64,000 bases of DNA from Oenanthe sinensis (GCA_028671895.1 CM053804.1:1679001-1743000); one strand, 5' to 3'. Shown: positions 1 through 12,633, numbered from the stretch's first letter. Program-made: numbers and translations. Notes: a model not told the origin generated them from the letters alone.

Positions 1-161
1 GTGAGGCTTATGAGGGAGAGGTGAGAATCCATGATGTGATCCTGATGCAAGAAAAAAGAGAAGAGAATGAGAGAGAAACTAATTTCACCATCTCATGAAG
101 CATCAACTTCTAAAACTGAGCAATTTGTAGCAGAACTCACCCAGGAGTTGGGGTTGGAGTC

Positions 162-550
162 ATGGGAAATGGAGAGAGTGGAGTTCTTGTAAGAGTTGCA
201 GATGCCCACATGGTGGAGAATGATGAAATTGATGTTAATTTGGATAATGATACATTTCAACATGAAGATCCTTATTATCAGAAATTAGCAGCAGTCACTA
301 ACTAAGAGGCTGAGAAGATTTTAGGGTTGGTGTAGACAAAAGAAGAGTTTAGAAGTGGGAAGGAGAATCTATCGAGGATGTCTGATGATGTTTCTCATAT
401 GAATCCTGAAGACTTTGAGTCTGATGAGGATGTTGGCACATTAGAGCCAATCATGAGAAATGATGATGTTACCAAGGCTGATGCTGAGAAGGAGATTATG
501 TCACAATATAGAAGATCAATGGCTGAAGTAGATCTTCAGGACCCTGTGTA
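162..550 (+). pseudogene. Degenerate acidic reading frame, unrecognised
   Basis: From the ATG to the TAG the frame reads as a coherent acidic protein, rich in Asp, Glu, Asn and Met, broken by two in-frame stops near positions 300 and 330. Phrases such as MSDDVSHMNPEDFESDED look protein-like and not random. I do not recognise the family. It lies left of the Copia insertion, in an area that also carries LINE remnants, so a decayed transposon protein is the likeliest source. Weakly supported. Confidence 0.25.
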
Positions 551-689
551 GAGAACAATTTTAATTTTTACAGGGACAATATTAAAATCCAGAAAATGCA
601 GGTGTCTGGTACAAAATACCCTGCTCAAGTCTTCCTTGAGATCATCATTATAGTCACATATTTTTTAACTCGATAAAGAAAAAAGATAT

Positions 690-768
690 TTTGTGTTGCA
701 ACATATGTTTCTCTATACGTTTTCAAATCAAAATTTCTTAGCTTTCGGAGAATACATCAGTCTGTTAA
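690..768 (-). pseudogene. LINE endonuclease remnant, part left of the Copia insertion
   Basis: Read on the minus strand just outside the Copia element, this piece continues the LINE endonuclease frame that stops at the other side of the insertion. It contains a basic-FEN-like segment (KAKKF, stop, FENV, stop) typical of the linker after the L1-type endonuclease domain. Both stops fall where plant L1 proteins usually have Arg and Trp. Together with the target duplication this shows the Copia element landed inside a LINE. The reading is short, so the call leans on context. Confidence 0.5.
764..768. repeat. Target-site duplication, left copy (GTTAA)
   Basis: The five bases GTTAA directly before the left LTR are repeated directly after the right LTR. 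Five-base duplications are the norm for LTR retrotransposon integrases, and this one fixes both element edges. Confidence 0.9.
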
Positions 769-2702
769 TGTTAGGCCCCGGAAGTATCGTAGAAGGGGGG
801 TTGAATACGATACTCACTAAATTAAAAAATTCTTTCGAATCTTTTACGGATAAATAATTTAGAGTTCGGTTAGTGGGCTCGTGTTCTTGAGGTGAATAGT
901 GTTTACGGAGCTGCTTACTAATTTTCTGTGTTTAGGATTAATCATTTGGGTTCTAGAAAATCAGCAGGAAAATAAACAACACAAGATTCGGGGAATATAT
1001 CATTGATAAATATAAACCCTGAGGTTGCTACACCCGGTCAACAAATCCGGTCCGAAGAACAAGTTCTTCGCTGCTTAACAAAAACATATAACTCTCAATT
1101 TCCTATACAAGTATTTCTAGATCAGTACAAAGAAAACTAAGACCGTAGAGAGTGATATATAGTGGCCCTGAACATTTTCCGTTAAGGTACCGGCCACTAA
1201 TACATCTCCGGTGAAGAGGTATAGATTTTTCTGGGTTCTCTCCTCTCCGGCTTCGTCTTCTCTCTCTCAGGTTATTTTTGTTGTGTTGCTGAAGACTCTG
1301 CGAATGAATGGCTCTGCTTCAATTTATGTGTAGGCTTTTTCAGTACAGCTACGTGGCTTCATGTGGTCCAAGTAACTGAGCTGCTTCTTCACTTCTTGAA
1401 TTAACAACCGTCGAGACATTTTATTTATAACCATCGGTGAGTCTGTTGATAACCGTCGAGACTGAAATAAATCACTTAAAACAATTTTGCTCAAGAATAT
1501 CAATGATAGGTGGCATGCTGTGGCTGGCTGTAGATTAAACAATCTTAAACCCTCAACTATCGAAGTGCCATAACTATCGAGACTTAACCGTCGATGGAAT
1601 AAATAATCTGGATATTTATCTGAGTCCCTTAACTATCGAGATGCTGTAACCGTCGAGATGAAACAGTCGAACCCAATAACTATCGACTCAAAATGCATAA
1701 CCGTCGAGTGAAATAAAATAAATAATATATCCAAAATGGTAACCGTCGAGTGATTTGCTAACCGTCGGTAAATAAGACGAAATAGCCAAACAGGAATCCC
1801 AACCGTCGGAAATAAGACAAAACAACCAAACAGCCTATAACCAACTATCGGTAAATAAGACGAAACAGCAAAACAGCTAAAACCAACTGTCGGTAATTCA
1901 CCTTAGCCGTTTTTCCAACGATTCAAAGCTCTGTAATATTTCTTTTCACTGCAACCAAGTTAATAAATTTACCTTTACTACTTGAACTTGATTTTCTCCG
2001 AGCTTTAGCACACAACGGTTATACAGCCAATTCTTTTCTAACATAGATGCAGTTCTCAATTCCTTTTGTGCTGACGTTTAGTGCGACTGGTCTGGTTCAC
2101 AAACGACTAACACGAACTTGATCTTCACATCTTCTTGACTATTCAATTGGCCCTGTTTCTCTAGCTGTTAAGAAGTGCTTCTATTGTAAGTACATTGGAA
2201 TCATCTGGCACTTATGCTGAACCATAAACATATCTGAAACCCTGAACATCTTCGAACTTTATCCTTCACTGAAGTCTGTACATATGAATGAACTTCCTCC
2301 AGCAATCTATAATAGACTCCAAGATTCCATCTAATATTTTGATTCTTTGTATTTGCCGTGTATTCTATCTTCTCGATTCCTGTACTTGAGCTCTGCAATT
2401 CATTGCTTGACTGATTTGCAGAATTGGATCACTAGAATCTTTCTGGTACTTTGACAACTGCTTCACTGTTTCCACATCCTTGAATACTTCAACCTTTATT
2501 CTTCACTGAGGCATAAACATATTAATGAACTTCTTCCAGTGAGCTAATGCTTCAAGTCTGTAGATTTCTTCTTTATCCTTTGTCTTTACCAAGTCTTCAT
2601 GTCTTCCTGATTCCGGTGATAACTTCATATTATTTACACGTCCTGTTCTTGTGTTGAGTTATAACCCTATGTTACATATAGGTCTATACATACAGCCTTT
2701 CA
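769..2702 (-). repeat. 3' LTR of the Sirevirus-like element
   Basis: This is the left copy of the 1,934-bp terminal repeat and the 3' LTR in transcription direction. A TATA-like stretch (TATATA on the minus strand) near 1153-1161 would place U3 at about 1.5 kb and R plus U5 at about 390 bp. U3 holds a dense run of short AACCGTCGA-type motifs. The copy matches the right LTR in length, with scattered single-base differences only. Confidence 0.93.
1397..1893. promoter_or_regulatory. Array of AACCGTCGA / AACTATCGA motifs in LTR U3
   Basis: About 15 copies of a 9-11-bp motif (AACCGTCGAG, AACTATCGAG and close variants) occur in some 500 bp. All share one orientation and are spaced irregularly by roughly 15-80 bp. 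They lie upstream of the minus-strand TATA-like sequence, where LTR enhancers sit. The reverse complement TCGACGGTTA contains a CNGTTA core, the classical plant MYB-binding pattern. The MYB link is inference; the repetition is directly visible and recurs in the right LTR. Confidence 0.6.
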
Positions 2703-2710
2703 ATCTCCCC
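2703..2710 (-). other. Polypurine tract of the Sirevirus-like element
   Basis: On the minus strand the bases just inside the 3' LTR read GGGGAGAT, a purine run placed where plus-strand DNA synthesis is primed in LTR retrotransposons. It directly abuts the LTR edge fixed by the target duplication. Confidence 0.75.
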
Positions 2711-3662
2711 ATATTTGTTTGGTAGAGATTAACAAGCAAATCCCTAGAGGATAACTCAACTAACTACAAGAAAATATTAATGCTCTAGACTTGTAAAGAA
2801 TACTACTTGGGTTCTGGATCATATAATACATTTCCAGATTTCTATAAAGTAAAGAGAAATAGAAAATGAGTGTTCCTTTAGCACTGAACACATCTTCAAT
2901 AGATATCATCTTCATTCCTCTGTGTTTGAGGTTTTCTCTGCTTCAAAATCCTTCATAGCTTGACCTACAAAGAACTTATCATAAACTGAGCTTCAAAAGA
3001 ATCAAAATTCCTGGGAACATCTTCAATAAAATATAAAACATTGCTCAAATAATGTTCTCCCCCTGAGAATGTGATTCTCCTTCTTATTCTTCTTCTCCCT
3101 TTAGAAAATCAATGAAATAGTCTTCTGTTCTTCCCACTTGGATTAGGAATCCTCTTCTGACAACTCCTTTCAAGTATAGAATACAGCTTCTTGATTCTCC
3201 CATATTTCTGTTGTTTCCCCTCAGGATCATAAGATAAGATTTTCTTTTTCTCGTCTCAAATCTCCCCCTATGGATATTAACTTCTCCCAAGGATGCGAAC
3301 CCCTTTTTCCTTTAGGGATCCAGGAACTTCCCTTAATGATCCAGGATACGAACCCCTTTAGGATATTAACTCTTCACAAGTACGAAGATAAGACTTTATT
3401 AACTTCTCCTTTTTCTCCCTATAAATTCTCCCCCTTAGTTGAGGAATCCTCCAATGGCCCACTTTTGAATGGTTTGTCTTCCAAAGAAGGTTCTCGTCTG
3501 TCGTTGATCGGGAAAAATATAGTAGCTTTTCTTTCAGAAGTAGCAAGTAGCAAGGGTAAGTGTTTGGCTTATGGTTTCCTCACTTCTATTACGTTCTGTT
3601 GGTGTTTACACTTTAGTATCGAGCATTTTAAGTGTTTCACTCTTTCTCTCCCTATCTCTCAC

Positions 3663-4130
3663 TCAAGTGTATCTCTCCCTTACTTTCACTCTGCATTCCA
3701 AATATAGCCTTCTGTACCTGCAAGTGAAATCCGTCAATTCATTATTCTCATCACCTGATTCATCAGAATGAACTGAATCACTATCAAGTGGAGAATTGCC
3801 TCGTTGAGGTGTTCTTGATCTATCATGCATAAGCACTGTCTCAGCACCAGACTCAATAGCTATCGCTAAATCACTGTCTAGTGGAGCCTCACCTCTTTGA
3901 GATGGGTTATTCCAAGATATAAAATCTATTAGGGAATCCTGCCTTGTTCTATCAAGGAGTTGCCTCACACCATCTCCGTAAACGGGAGGTGGACATTCCT
4001 TTTCAGGATCTGGAAATGTTCCTTCCAGGAGGGGCGACGTAGTAGACAATGTAATGAATGGCAAATTAGAGTCTACGTTTCCCTCGTAACCCAATGACGG
4101 GTAATTTGTTAACATGCCTATACCTCTCAC
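3663..4130 (-). pseudogene. Post-pol open frame of the Sirevirus-like element
   Basis: This 155-aa open stretch is the longest in the 4-kb region between RNase H and the 3' LTR. It is rich in Pro, Ser, Asp and Glu and contains a loose internal repeat: an xQRGxxPLDSD block occurs twice, about 35 residues apart. Some Sireviruses carry an envelope-like gene in this position, so it may be a relic of one, but I see no signal peptide, membrane segment or diagnostic motif. The frame upstream is closed by a stop. The function is unknown and the env-like idea rests on position alone. Confidence 0.35.
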
Positions 4131-6904
4131 TGTGCACGTCTTGCAATGTGTTCCTAGAATTTATCTGTTTAGGCTTACCATCAGCGTGAGCGCTAGTGGT
4201 GTGCTTGACTCATTACAAGATGCTCTGGCTGATGAGCGAATTTCAATGGACTCACCATGTTGAGAGAATGATTCCAGAGACAGTTTTATTGCTTTTTCAG
4301 CTCTGCATCCTTTTGAGAAGATGCAGATGAGCTTACAGTTACCTCAGTTATATACTACTTTACTTCTCTGAAGGTAGAGCTGTGGGTGCACTTCCGACTT
4401 CATCCTTATTTGCTGCATCAAGTGCAGTTTCTCCCTTATCAACCTCTAACTAACATAAGTTCCTTTTATCTCCAGGGGTTAATATATGGAAGTGGATGAA
4501 TCAGTGTTTGGTATTATGGCCTGGGTAAGAGATTGATGGGTTTTCAACCTCTTGGCCAGCTTCTATAGCCACTGTGGGCTAATCGGAAAGAACCAATCAA
4601 GATTAAAAAGATAATCACTTTAACATTCTAAAATATATTTTTCATCCCAATGAGAAGGAAAAATATAAGAAGGAATGGTAATTGATTGCAGTAAAGCACT
4701 TTTAGTAAAAGAGTTTTGTCGGTTTTAAAGATTTATCATTTAAGAGCGTGATACCAATAGAAATTTTCTTTATGATACTTATCCCATAATAAAACGCGGG
4801 AATGTGTATCAGAGAAAAAGTCTATCCCTTATGAATTTCTTATAAGGCAAACTTCCCATAATAAAACGCGGGAATTTACACCAAAGAAGAAATTCAACTC
4901 TTTTACCAAATTCTATCTCAATAAAATGACTCTTTTCCTTTAAAACCTAAGCACTGTATGTTTTGAAAATAGTTTTGTAAAACATCCTTATCAGATAGAG
5001 GACTATGATTTTCCGACTCATAATGCAATTATGATTTACATCATTTTCGTCCACCTAATAGTATCCCCGACTTAAAATAAAAACATGACAATTGGGGTGA
5101 ATGAATGCTTAACAATACAGTACAAGGCCTTCAAAGTAACAATCACTGTTTTGGTACTATGAATCAATGTGAAACATACATTGAAACAAGTATTTAAAAA
5201 CAAATCATTTTACAAGTGATTGGTACCTCGAAGTTAAAAACAATTTCTCCAAATAAAATAGCAGTCACAAAGTTTCTGCCACTTCAAAAAGAAAAATTAA
5301 GAGAGAAAACGGTTTTGAGAATATAGCATTTAAAACCAGCTTTGGAGAGAGGATAAAATATTTTGAGATTTAAAGAAAGATTATCCTCAAGAAAAGTTTG
5401 ATTCACACCCTAGGATTGGAAAAATAAAGTAGGGCTGTAAATCAAATGATTTTCAAAAGAGAAGTCTTGAAAAAGAATTTTGAATTTTTCTTATCTAAAA
5501 CCGATAGAAAGTGAATGTATCTTTGAATAACACATTTTGAAAAAGAAATAGACAAAAATTTCTTTTTAAATACATTCAGGAATCAGTCTAAGAAAGAAAA
5601 CTAAATATACTAATACTAACGGCTTTTTCAAAAACCAATTTTTACTTAGAATAAAAACTAAGCAAATCCATTAGTATCAATATATCACAATTATTTTATA
5701 ATAAAATATTATTCAATTATCACAAAGTAATAAAAGATAATAATTATACTACAAATAATTATGCTTCGAATTTATTTTAGTATACTTAAATCATGGAACC
5801 AATATATCACTGAATTGTTTTATATCATCATGATTTAAACAAATCAAAATAAATTAAATACTTATGCTGCACTAAGCAATTGCCAATCACATGCATATAT
5901 ATCAAATAAACATGACAATCATTCAGTAGAACAATAAGCATTTAGACATATTTTTATTATTAGTGATTTCAGATAAACAACTTGTGTTATCACTAATATT
6001 AAAAATATCACAATTAATTGCACGCTGATACCAATTATTTGATATTTATTAATAATTTCAAGATGCAAGAAATTGTGTTTCTTATATTTTATTAAATCAA
6101 AATTATGAAACTGATAATCATTGAATTGCTTCAATCCATAATTTTAATAGGATAAAATAATTTCGCTAAATACTAAAATATTCATAAGATTGAATATTAG
6201 CATCTAACTTCCTACACTATATCTAATAATTGTCACTCTAGCATATTACAATTATACTCATAACAATTATTATTGATATATGTAAGCTCGAGAAAATAGT
6301 TGAATAGAAATTCACAAGTCCTTTAAATATAGACATTTAACACTTGTGTTCCTAATAACAACTTCTCGCAACAAACACAAATTTAGAAATATTTTCTAAG
6401 TATATAAAATATTGAGAATTTTATACACATAACTTAGAAAATACTCCGTCTTCCAATATTAGTGAGTTTTGAAATATGCATCAATTACTTAGAACAGAAA
6501 TTCTAAATACTGTTACTAATATCAAAAGTATCACAATTATTTGTAACAAAATATTTAAGAATATCAGAGCAAAATATCAGAGCAATTAAGCAAGACATCT
6601 TGACTAATACTCATCAAATATTTAACATGCAAATAATTATGCTTCTAACTTATGCTAAAGATCTAACTACCACATGCATATTACATTGTAAGCATGATAA
6701 TTAAACTAGTAGCAAAAAGTATGAGGTACTGGATTTAAAATAAATTCACAAGTCCTTTAAATATGGAAAATTTAATACTTGTGAACTCATTTGAGAATTC
6801 CTTGCAAATGGGATTTCCAATAAATATTCATATAATTAATATCCCAACTTCACTAACCAACTTAGATAAAATACATTCATCAAGTTGTTTAACAAATATC
6901 TGTA

Positions 6905-7330
6905 AGTTATTCTACTAAGGACAGCTCTCGAAAGAAATGATACCTAGTGTCCATGAGCTTGTTCCTTAAGTGGTGTGGAGAGATCAACAGAGTTGTTAGA
7001 AAATTGACAGCTTCTAGGAATGACTTCCCTATCTTTCTTACAACCTGCATTATCTATATCTATATAGCCAATTAGGTTCAACCTAGTATCTTTAGGGTAC
7101 CTGATTCTGAGAATTGGTGATCCCCTAAGATATCTAACAATTCATAACTTAGCTATAAGATAAGATTCTCTAGCATCCACTTGGAAACTTACACATAGGC
7201 ATATCGAGAATAAAATATATGGTCTTTATGCACTTGAATAAGTAATGAGCTGATTACCTCTATAGCTTGTCACTTCAGTTCATATACCTGATTTGTCCTG
7301 ATCAAGCTTAGTGGTCTATTGGAAAGAAGT
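6905..7330 (-). pseudogene. Copia reverse transcriptase C-terminus and RNase H remnant
   Basis: Minus-strand reading gives FQVDARESYL followed by IVRYLRGSP, then YPKDTRLNLIGYIDID and NAGCKKDRE. These correspond to the RT-RNase H junction of Ty1/Copia polyproteins, where the family has a ...RYLKGTP...GYSDADYAGC...-type pattern; here the acidic positions of the catalytic segment are partly changed. Several stops and frame changes interrupt the reading, so it cannot encode an active enzyme. The similarity to Sirevirus-lineage elements is by recollection of the family pattern. Confidence 0.75.
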
Positions 7331-7921
7331 CTTGGCAGGTCTAGAATCTTCCAAATTGCGCATCTTCAAAAGATCTTTGACTTACTTTAATTGCCATCAT
7401 TCTTTTGAATTAATTGTAATCCAAAAGAATTGCAACTCTTCCAACATGCTCATCTTACCTACTCTACATTAACTTAGCAAATATCTCTTGCCAAATTTTC
7501 GTTAGTAGACCCATATATAATATAATCATGGTATACTAGCACTAATATTGCATTATGTGTGTGCCTTGTATTCTAGAGAGATGTATGTATAACGACACTA
7601 ATAAAAATCATTTTCAAGTAATAAACTAGTTAGTGTGTCATACCATGTCCTTGAAGATTTGCTTCAATCCCTAACTCCATTCATAGAGAGCTTGTGAAGA
7701 GAATGATATACAAATTCCAATGATCTGCAACTTCAAAGTCCCGGAAATGTTGTACATCAGCTTCAACTTCTAACTCACCATTCAGGAGTGCCCTTGTTCA
7801 CATTCATCTGATAGATCTTCATGCTTGAATGCTCCACATGTGCTAGGGATATCTTGTTAGGTCCTCATCTTGTTAGGCCCATTTATTAGGTCCTAAGAGG
7901 ATCAAGTCTCGTCACTGGTGC

Positions 7922-8152
7922 TTACTGTTTGATCTTGAAACTCTCGAAGATTCTGTTTCCATCATCATCGATACCTTCTACTTTATAGTAACCTGTGGAA
8001 ACCAGTTTGGCTTTGTCCCTCATAACAATGCCAATTATTATCCAGTTTCTGTGAACCCTTACTGTACCAATTTCAGCTTTGACTTTAGTGGTCTGGGTTC
8101 CAGCTTCAATAGTTTCTGCCTTCGAACTGATTGAGATCATCTTGCATTGCAA
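7922..8152 (-). pseudogene. Copia reverse transcriptase N-terminal remnant
   Basis: The 76-aa open stretch contains the pattern GIVMRDKAKLVSTGY followed by KVEGIDDD, which matches the start of the Copia-type reverse transcriptase domain (RVT_2; the family has GIV.RNKARLVA.GY..EGIDY). The segment is preceded and followed by stops. It lies between the integrase and RNase H remnants, as expected for Copia order. No catalytic YVDD motif was recovered. Confidence 0.75.
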
Positions 8153-8689
8153 TCACCCAATCTGGATCAATCAGTGCATCTTCAGTATTCTTTGGGATAC
8201 CAAATGTTGATTGTTGGGTCCCGAAAAATATATGTTCATTTTGATTAGCACTTCTAGCCTTTACTCAATAATCCGGATCACTAAGAACTAGACTCCAGGA
8301 ATGACTTTGACTTCAAACCCTTTGTCTCGACAAATATGTTCTTGATGTATTCCTTTGATATTCATTGTGTTGAGTACGACTAGTAGATCCTTCTTTTATT
8401 TTGCTCCCCCTGAGTTGCTGTTAGGATGTGTTGAAGATCCTTCACCGTTTTCAGTGGATTCTGTTAAAGTTCACGAGTTGTGTAGTTTCACTACCATTTT
8501 CACTGCTAGGATCTGAATCACCAACGTTATCATTGTTTCCTTCTGCAACCTCAGTTTCATCATCGGTATTTGAATTTGATTCTGACAAGATATCAAAATT
8601 CAAAGATTCAGAATAGTCTTTCATTTGAATGCTTGGGAGCTTGGTGTAGTAGGTCGATACATTCAGACTTTCAATCACCTTCTAGTTTT

Positions 8690-9132
8690 TTAATCACAAA
8701 TGCCTTGATAACTTTCGACTAAGTTTTTTCACGATCTTTGTTGAATACAGTAGCATGTTGTGTTAATTGCTTTAGCTTCATAATCCCCTTAAAGTGAAGA
8801 CTTCACTTAGAACTTCATTCGCGAAACTCAGTTCCATTATCTGACTTCAAAGTTCTCACAGCTTACTTTACTTCCAACTTGATCTTCCTGATGTGATCAA
8901 TCACCATCTATGACATTTTGTCTGTTGAATGCACGAACATCACCAACTTGTAATTAGGGTTGTCATCAATCACCACTAAGCATATTTCTTCCATGACATA
9001 ATTTGCTTCGTGTGATGTTTTTATTGACTTCCCTATGTGACATACTTCAAAATGTCCTTCTGGATAGAATTCCATATGAAGCAGTCCTCTCACCAATTTC
9101 ATCTTCACTGGAGAATCCATTGTCTTGATCAA
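8690..9132 (-). pseudogene. Copia pre-integrase and integrase remnant
   Basis: The minus-strand frame has a gag-pre-integrase-like segment (LVRGLLHMEF, then CHIGKSIKTSH), where the family carries paired Cys and a GK..K.SH motif. It is followed by VVIDDNPNYKLVMFVHS and, after a stop, IDHIRKIKLE and a LKSDNGTEF motif, the segment around the second catalytic Asp of the DDE integrase core. The protein is broken by stops and by loss of some zinc ligands. This is the clearest domain signature in the element. Confidence 0.8.
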
Positions 9133-9289
9133 CAGGTGTGAGAGCTTCTTTTGCCATAGCTAACTCTTTACTGATGAAGCTTTACTGAAAAGTTCATTTC
9201 ACCTTTGCATATAAACTCCATGTCAGCTACGAACAAACTTCCTCACTCTCAGTTGAGTGAGCTTCCAACCTTCTTGCTTGAGATCAAAC

Positions 9290-9560
9290 ACTTTTCCTTT
9301 TCTGCTTTTCTAGAAAACCCTTGACAAAGAATTCCCTAGTGCCCTGTAGATAGTGCTTAAGTCCTTCCACAAGAAAGATGCTTCCATTAATGACAGTTCT
9401 TAAATCATGATAGCCATATCCCTTGTACATCCTTTGCTGTCATCTCCAAAGGTTACCATCGGGGAGGCCTTCTCAACCAACTGTGATAGTAGAGCTTTAA
9501 TCTTGATCATGTGCCTCGAACAGTAAATGTCACGAAGTCACATAACTTTTGGCTTTAGTT
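9290..9560 (-). pseudogene. Copia protease-region remnant
   Basis: On the minus strand the reading KALLSQLVEKASPMVTFGDD, then SKGCTRGYG and INGSIFLVEGLKH, corresponds to the stretch just after the aspartic protease active site in plant Copia polyproteins. The expected DSGCSRHMTG box was not recovered intact. Frameshifts are present. Order relative to the integrase remnant is correct. Confidence 0.65.
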
Positions 9561-10302
9561 ACATACTCTGCAATCACAAATGATTAAGCTTCTTGGTACT
9601 CAATTTTAATTGAGTCCAGATGGGTTAGAGATATTATCAAAGGTAATAACAGCTTCAATATGCATAAAGCACATGGATAGAAGAACTAACAAATTAATTA
9701 CTAATTCTGTCTAATCCATTTCTATTGTTGTTTAACATTTTTAACTATCTCTAATTACCTAAGTCAGTTTTAGATAAGCTTCGAATCAACAAGTTTTACT
9801 GACAACTTAGATAATTCTACCATCTTATCCCTAACAAGCAATGCATGATCTAATATGACATTTAAGTGCAACTATGTGAGTGCAAGCAAATCATGTGAAA
9901 ATAAGCACATAAACAATTTAAGAATATGCAGAATATTTGAATAAAACATTATAAGCAATATCAAATTCCACATATACTTATCAAGTCATTTATCACAATA
10001 AGAACAAATATAAAATATCTGATCTATGACCTGTTTGTCTATTAGCAATTTTCACAACATTAACAGAGGTATTAAATCACAGAAGATTTAAATCAAGTTT
10101 CAGCAAATGTTTAGGGATACACCTAACCGTCTAGAATACCCTATCTAATTATAGATTTTCATTTTACTGCATAGAAAATCAAGTATGAAATGTACTCACT
10201 AAACTCATATAACTAAGCATGAAATCTTATTATTAGCAATCAATTAAGCATTTAAGTTCTAAGATGCTAACATGCTGACACGAGTCTAATACATTCCAAA
10301 AC

Positions 10303-11256
10303 TTAAAACTCATACAGTTCTGAATTAGATAAACGTATACTAGTTAGAATGTGTACCTGTGAAGTGCTTAGTGATTCATCTCCAGTGTTGGTCATTGATG
10401 GCAGATATCCATTTGGTTCATCACTGTCACTGATAGAATCAGCCTTGCCTTTAACTTCATCAACAAATGCTTTCCCTTGCTGCATCCTCGCTAATGTTTA
10501 AGATTCCTGCTACAACCCATCATAGTGTCTGTCATCTTTTGCTTGTACATGCTTCTTCAAACTATGTAGCAAACCCCTGATCTTGTCTTTCAACTTTAAA
10601 CCATCCCTGTCTTGCAACCACCTCTTGAACTGATCTTGAAAATCTCCTTAATGGAATCTATAGGTAAGGACCTTAGATATAGAATTGGGATTCCATCTGA
10701 ATCTGACGTCACTGAACTTCCTGTTGCCCTGCAGGCTTGACTTGCAGTCCAGTTCTCAAGACATTCTAAAGTGTCAAATTCACATGCAACACCTTGACCA
10801 CTACCTCGAGTTACAACATCTTCAATTCAGCTTCTAGGATCATTTCATTTCTGTTCAGAGGTTCTCAACCTTGACTTCAATCAAATTTGGTTTCTGGGTC
10901 ACAAATACAGTGGATATGCTAATAACCTGCTTTACCAAATATTATCTTCTTCAGCTCTTGTTCTGGTTCATAGGCCTTCAGCACATACAGGTCTTTTTCA
11001 GACAATGTGGTTGTATCCTTAAATCCCTGTTGGCTGTAATCCTGTGTTCCAGATGATCTGCAGTGTTAGCACGAACTTCCTGTAATCTCCTTGTAGAATA
11101 ATCTTTCAGGCTTCTGTATTGAGATGCTAGGATGTCCAGGATGTCCGGTTTGTTCTCCTTCACACTACTTAAACCCCTAAGATTTTTCATCTTCAAATTC
11201 AACTCAAACCAACTATAAAAACTGTACCCAAATAATCTTTTCATAACCAGAATCAA
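10303..11256 (-). pseudogene. Probable gag region of the Sirevirus-like element
   Basis: Two short open stretches (92 aa ending at 10978 and 60 aa ending at 10303) lie between the PBS leader and the protease remnant, where gag should be. The first is rich in Lys, Arg and Leu and helix-prone; the second is acidic with Ser-Asp runs. No CCHC zinc knuckle is visible. The gag call rests on position only. Confidence 0.35.
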
Positions 11257-11339
11257 CTTCTTTGGATAATCTTCAGTCGATCTTCATAGTCTTCAATAAC
11301 CCGTAAAAATCTTCAACTACTAACTTCTGAACATCCTCG

Positions 11340-12530
11340 AATAAGTACTTAAGAAAAATTTAAATTTACAGAATTTTTAATTTTCTTAGAAAATAAATTA
11401 AACAAAAATAAAAATTTACAGAACTTAATTTTCAAGAATTTTGAATTTTCTTAAAAATTAAAATATTGTAAATTAATATTTAAGAAAAATTTAATTAACA
11501 AGAATATTAAATTTTCTGGAAAAATAAATAAATCTAAAATAGATATTAAAGGTTCAAGACGTTAAGTAGGCCAAAATAGCATCTGAGGCGCTTATGTCCA
11601 AGAGTAACACTAATGATTCACATTTTTCCTCAAAAAGAAACTTCGCCAATATTAATATCTAAGACATGATTACACAGTAAAAATACTATATGATCATGTT
11701 TCAGAGTTTAATAAACACTGGTCAATTTTTATTCCGGAAACAAAAATTACACCAGGGGCAAATATCTTTTTCTGAGACGCAATTCAAAAATGAACACTAT
11801 GCGACGTCCAAGCAGCTTCGACACCCTTAATTTAATATTTAAGAAAAATTCAATTTCCAAAAATTTTAATTTTCTTAAAAAATAAATTAATCAAAAATAA
11901 ATATTTGCAGAAAAATTTAATTTTCAAGAATTTAAATTTTCTTAAAAATTAAATAAATCGTAAATTAATATTTAAGAAAAATTTAAAGTTAAGAATTTTA
12001 AAATTTTTAAAACATAATAAATCAAAAATAAAAAATTTCAGAATGCAACTCCGATAGTTAGTAACTATCGGGGACGTGTCGATAGTTAATAACTATCGGA
12101 CACATTTCAGCTTGGCCAAATGTCATGGGCGCGTGAACAAATGGCGCTGCACCATTTCGATTCCTTGGCGCGTGCTGGTCAGCTAGTCAACTTGCAAATT
12201 CAGTAACCTTTTACATCAACTAGTTAACTGCTTCTGTCGAGTACTGCTATTCCTTTTCGAAAAAAATGGACCACATAAAACGTTTAATAAATTTGAATTA
12301 TAAACTTAATTTCTTTAAAATTTATAAAATAAACTAATTAAAATTTATAACATAAACTAATAAAAGTTTATAAAATAAATTTTATAAAAGTTTATATAAT
12401 AAATTTAATATTAAGTTTATAAAATAAACTAATTAAAATTTATAATATAAACTAATAAATGTTTATAAAACAAATTTTATAAAAGTTTATAAAATAAACT
12501 TATTAAAAGTTTATAATTAAACTTATTTAA
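11340..12530. repeat. AT-rich leader with repeated blocks
   Basis: This part of the element leader is very AT-rich and internally repetitive. Blocks of the type AAGAAAAATTTAATTTTC recur at about 11350-11530 and 11830-12030, and AAAATTTATAA / TTTATAAAATAAACT blocks recur through 12290-12530. There is no coding potential. It resembles untranslated leader DNA expanded by local duplication. Confidence 0.6.
12051..12098. repeat. Two palindromes sharing the LTR motif
   Basis: Two near-perfect palindromes, each built from CGATAGTTA and its reverse complement TAACTATCG around a one- or two-base centre, occupy 12051-12071 and 12080-12098, 8 bp apart. The arm is the same AACTATCG motif that is repeated in LTR U3. 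In the transcript they lie about 530 nt past the primer-binding site and could fold into paired hairpins. A role in RNA dimerisation or packaging is only a possibility. Confidence 0.6.
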
Positions 12531-12619
12531 CAAGTCCTCTAAACAGTCTGAGTCCAAACAGCTTCCGCCTGGCGAGCTTCACTGAGCTAATGGATCTTGA
12601 TTTGTATATCAATCAGCTA

Positions 12620-12631
12620 GCTCTGATACCA
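12620..12631 (-). other. Primer-binding site, tRNA-iMet type
   Basis: The minus strand reads TGGTATCAGAGC, the plant initiator-methionine tRNA complement used by most Copia elements, 2 nt inside the right LTR. It fixes the transcription direction as minus. Confidence 0.92.
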
Positions 12632-12633
12632 AT

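Noticed and set aside
1397..1893. Regularly repeated short motif, possible CRISPR-like array
   Set aside because: Spacing is irregular, units are only 9-11 bp, the array lies in a plant LTR and is duplicated in the other LTR.
3270..3707. A 145-aa plus-strand frame
   Set aside because: It lies antisense to the Sirevirus-like element, has no domain and probably results from base composition.
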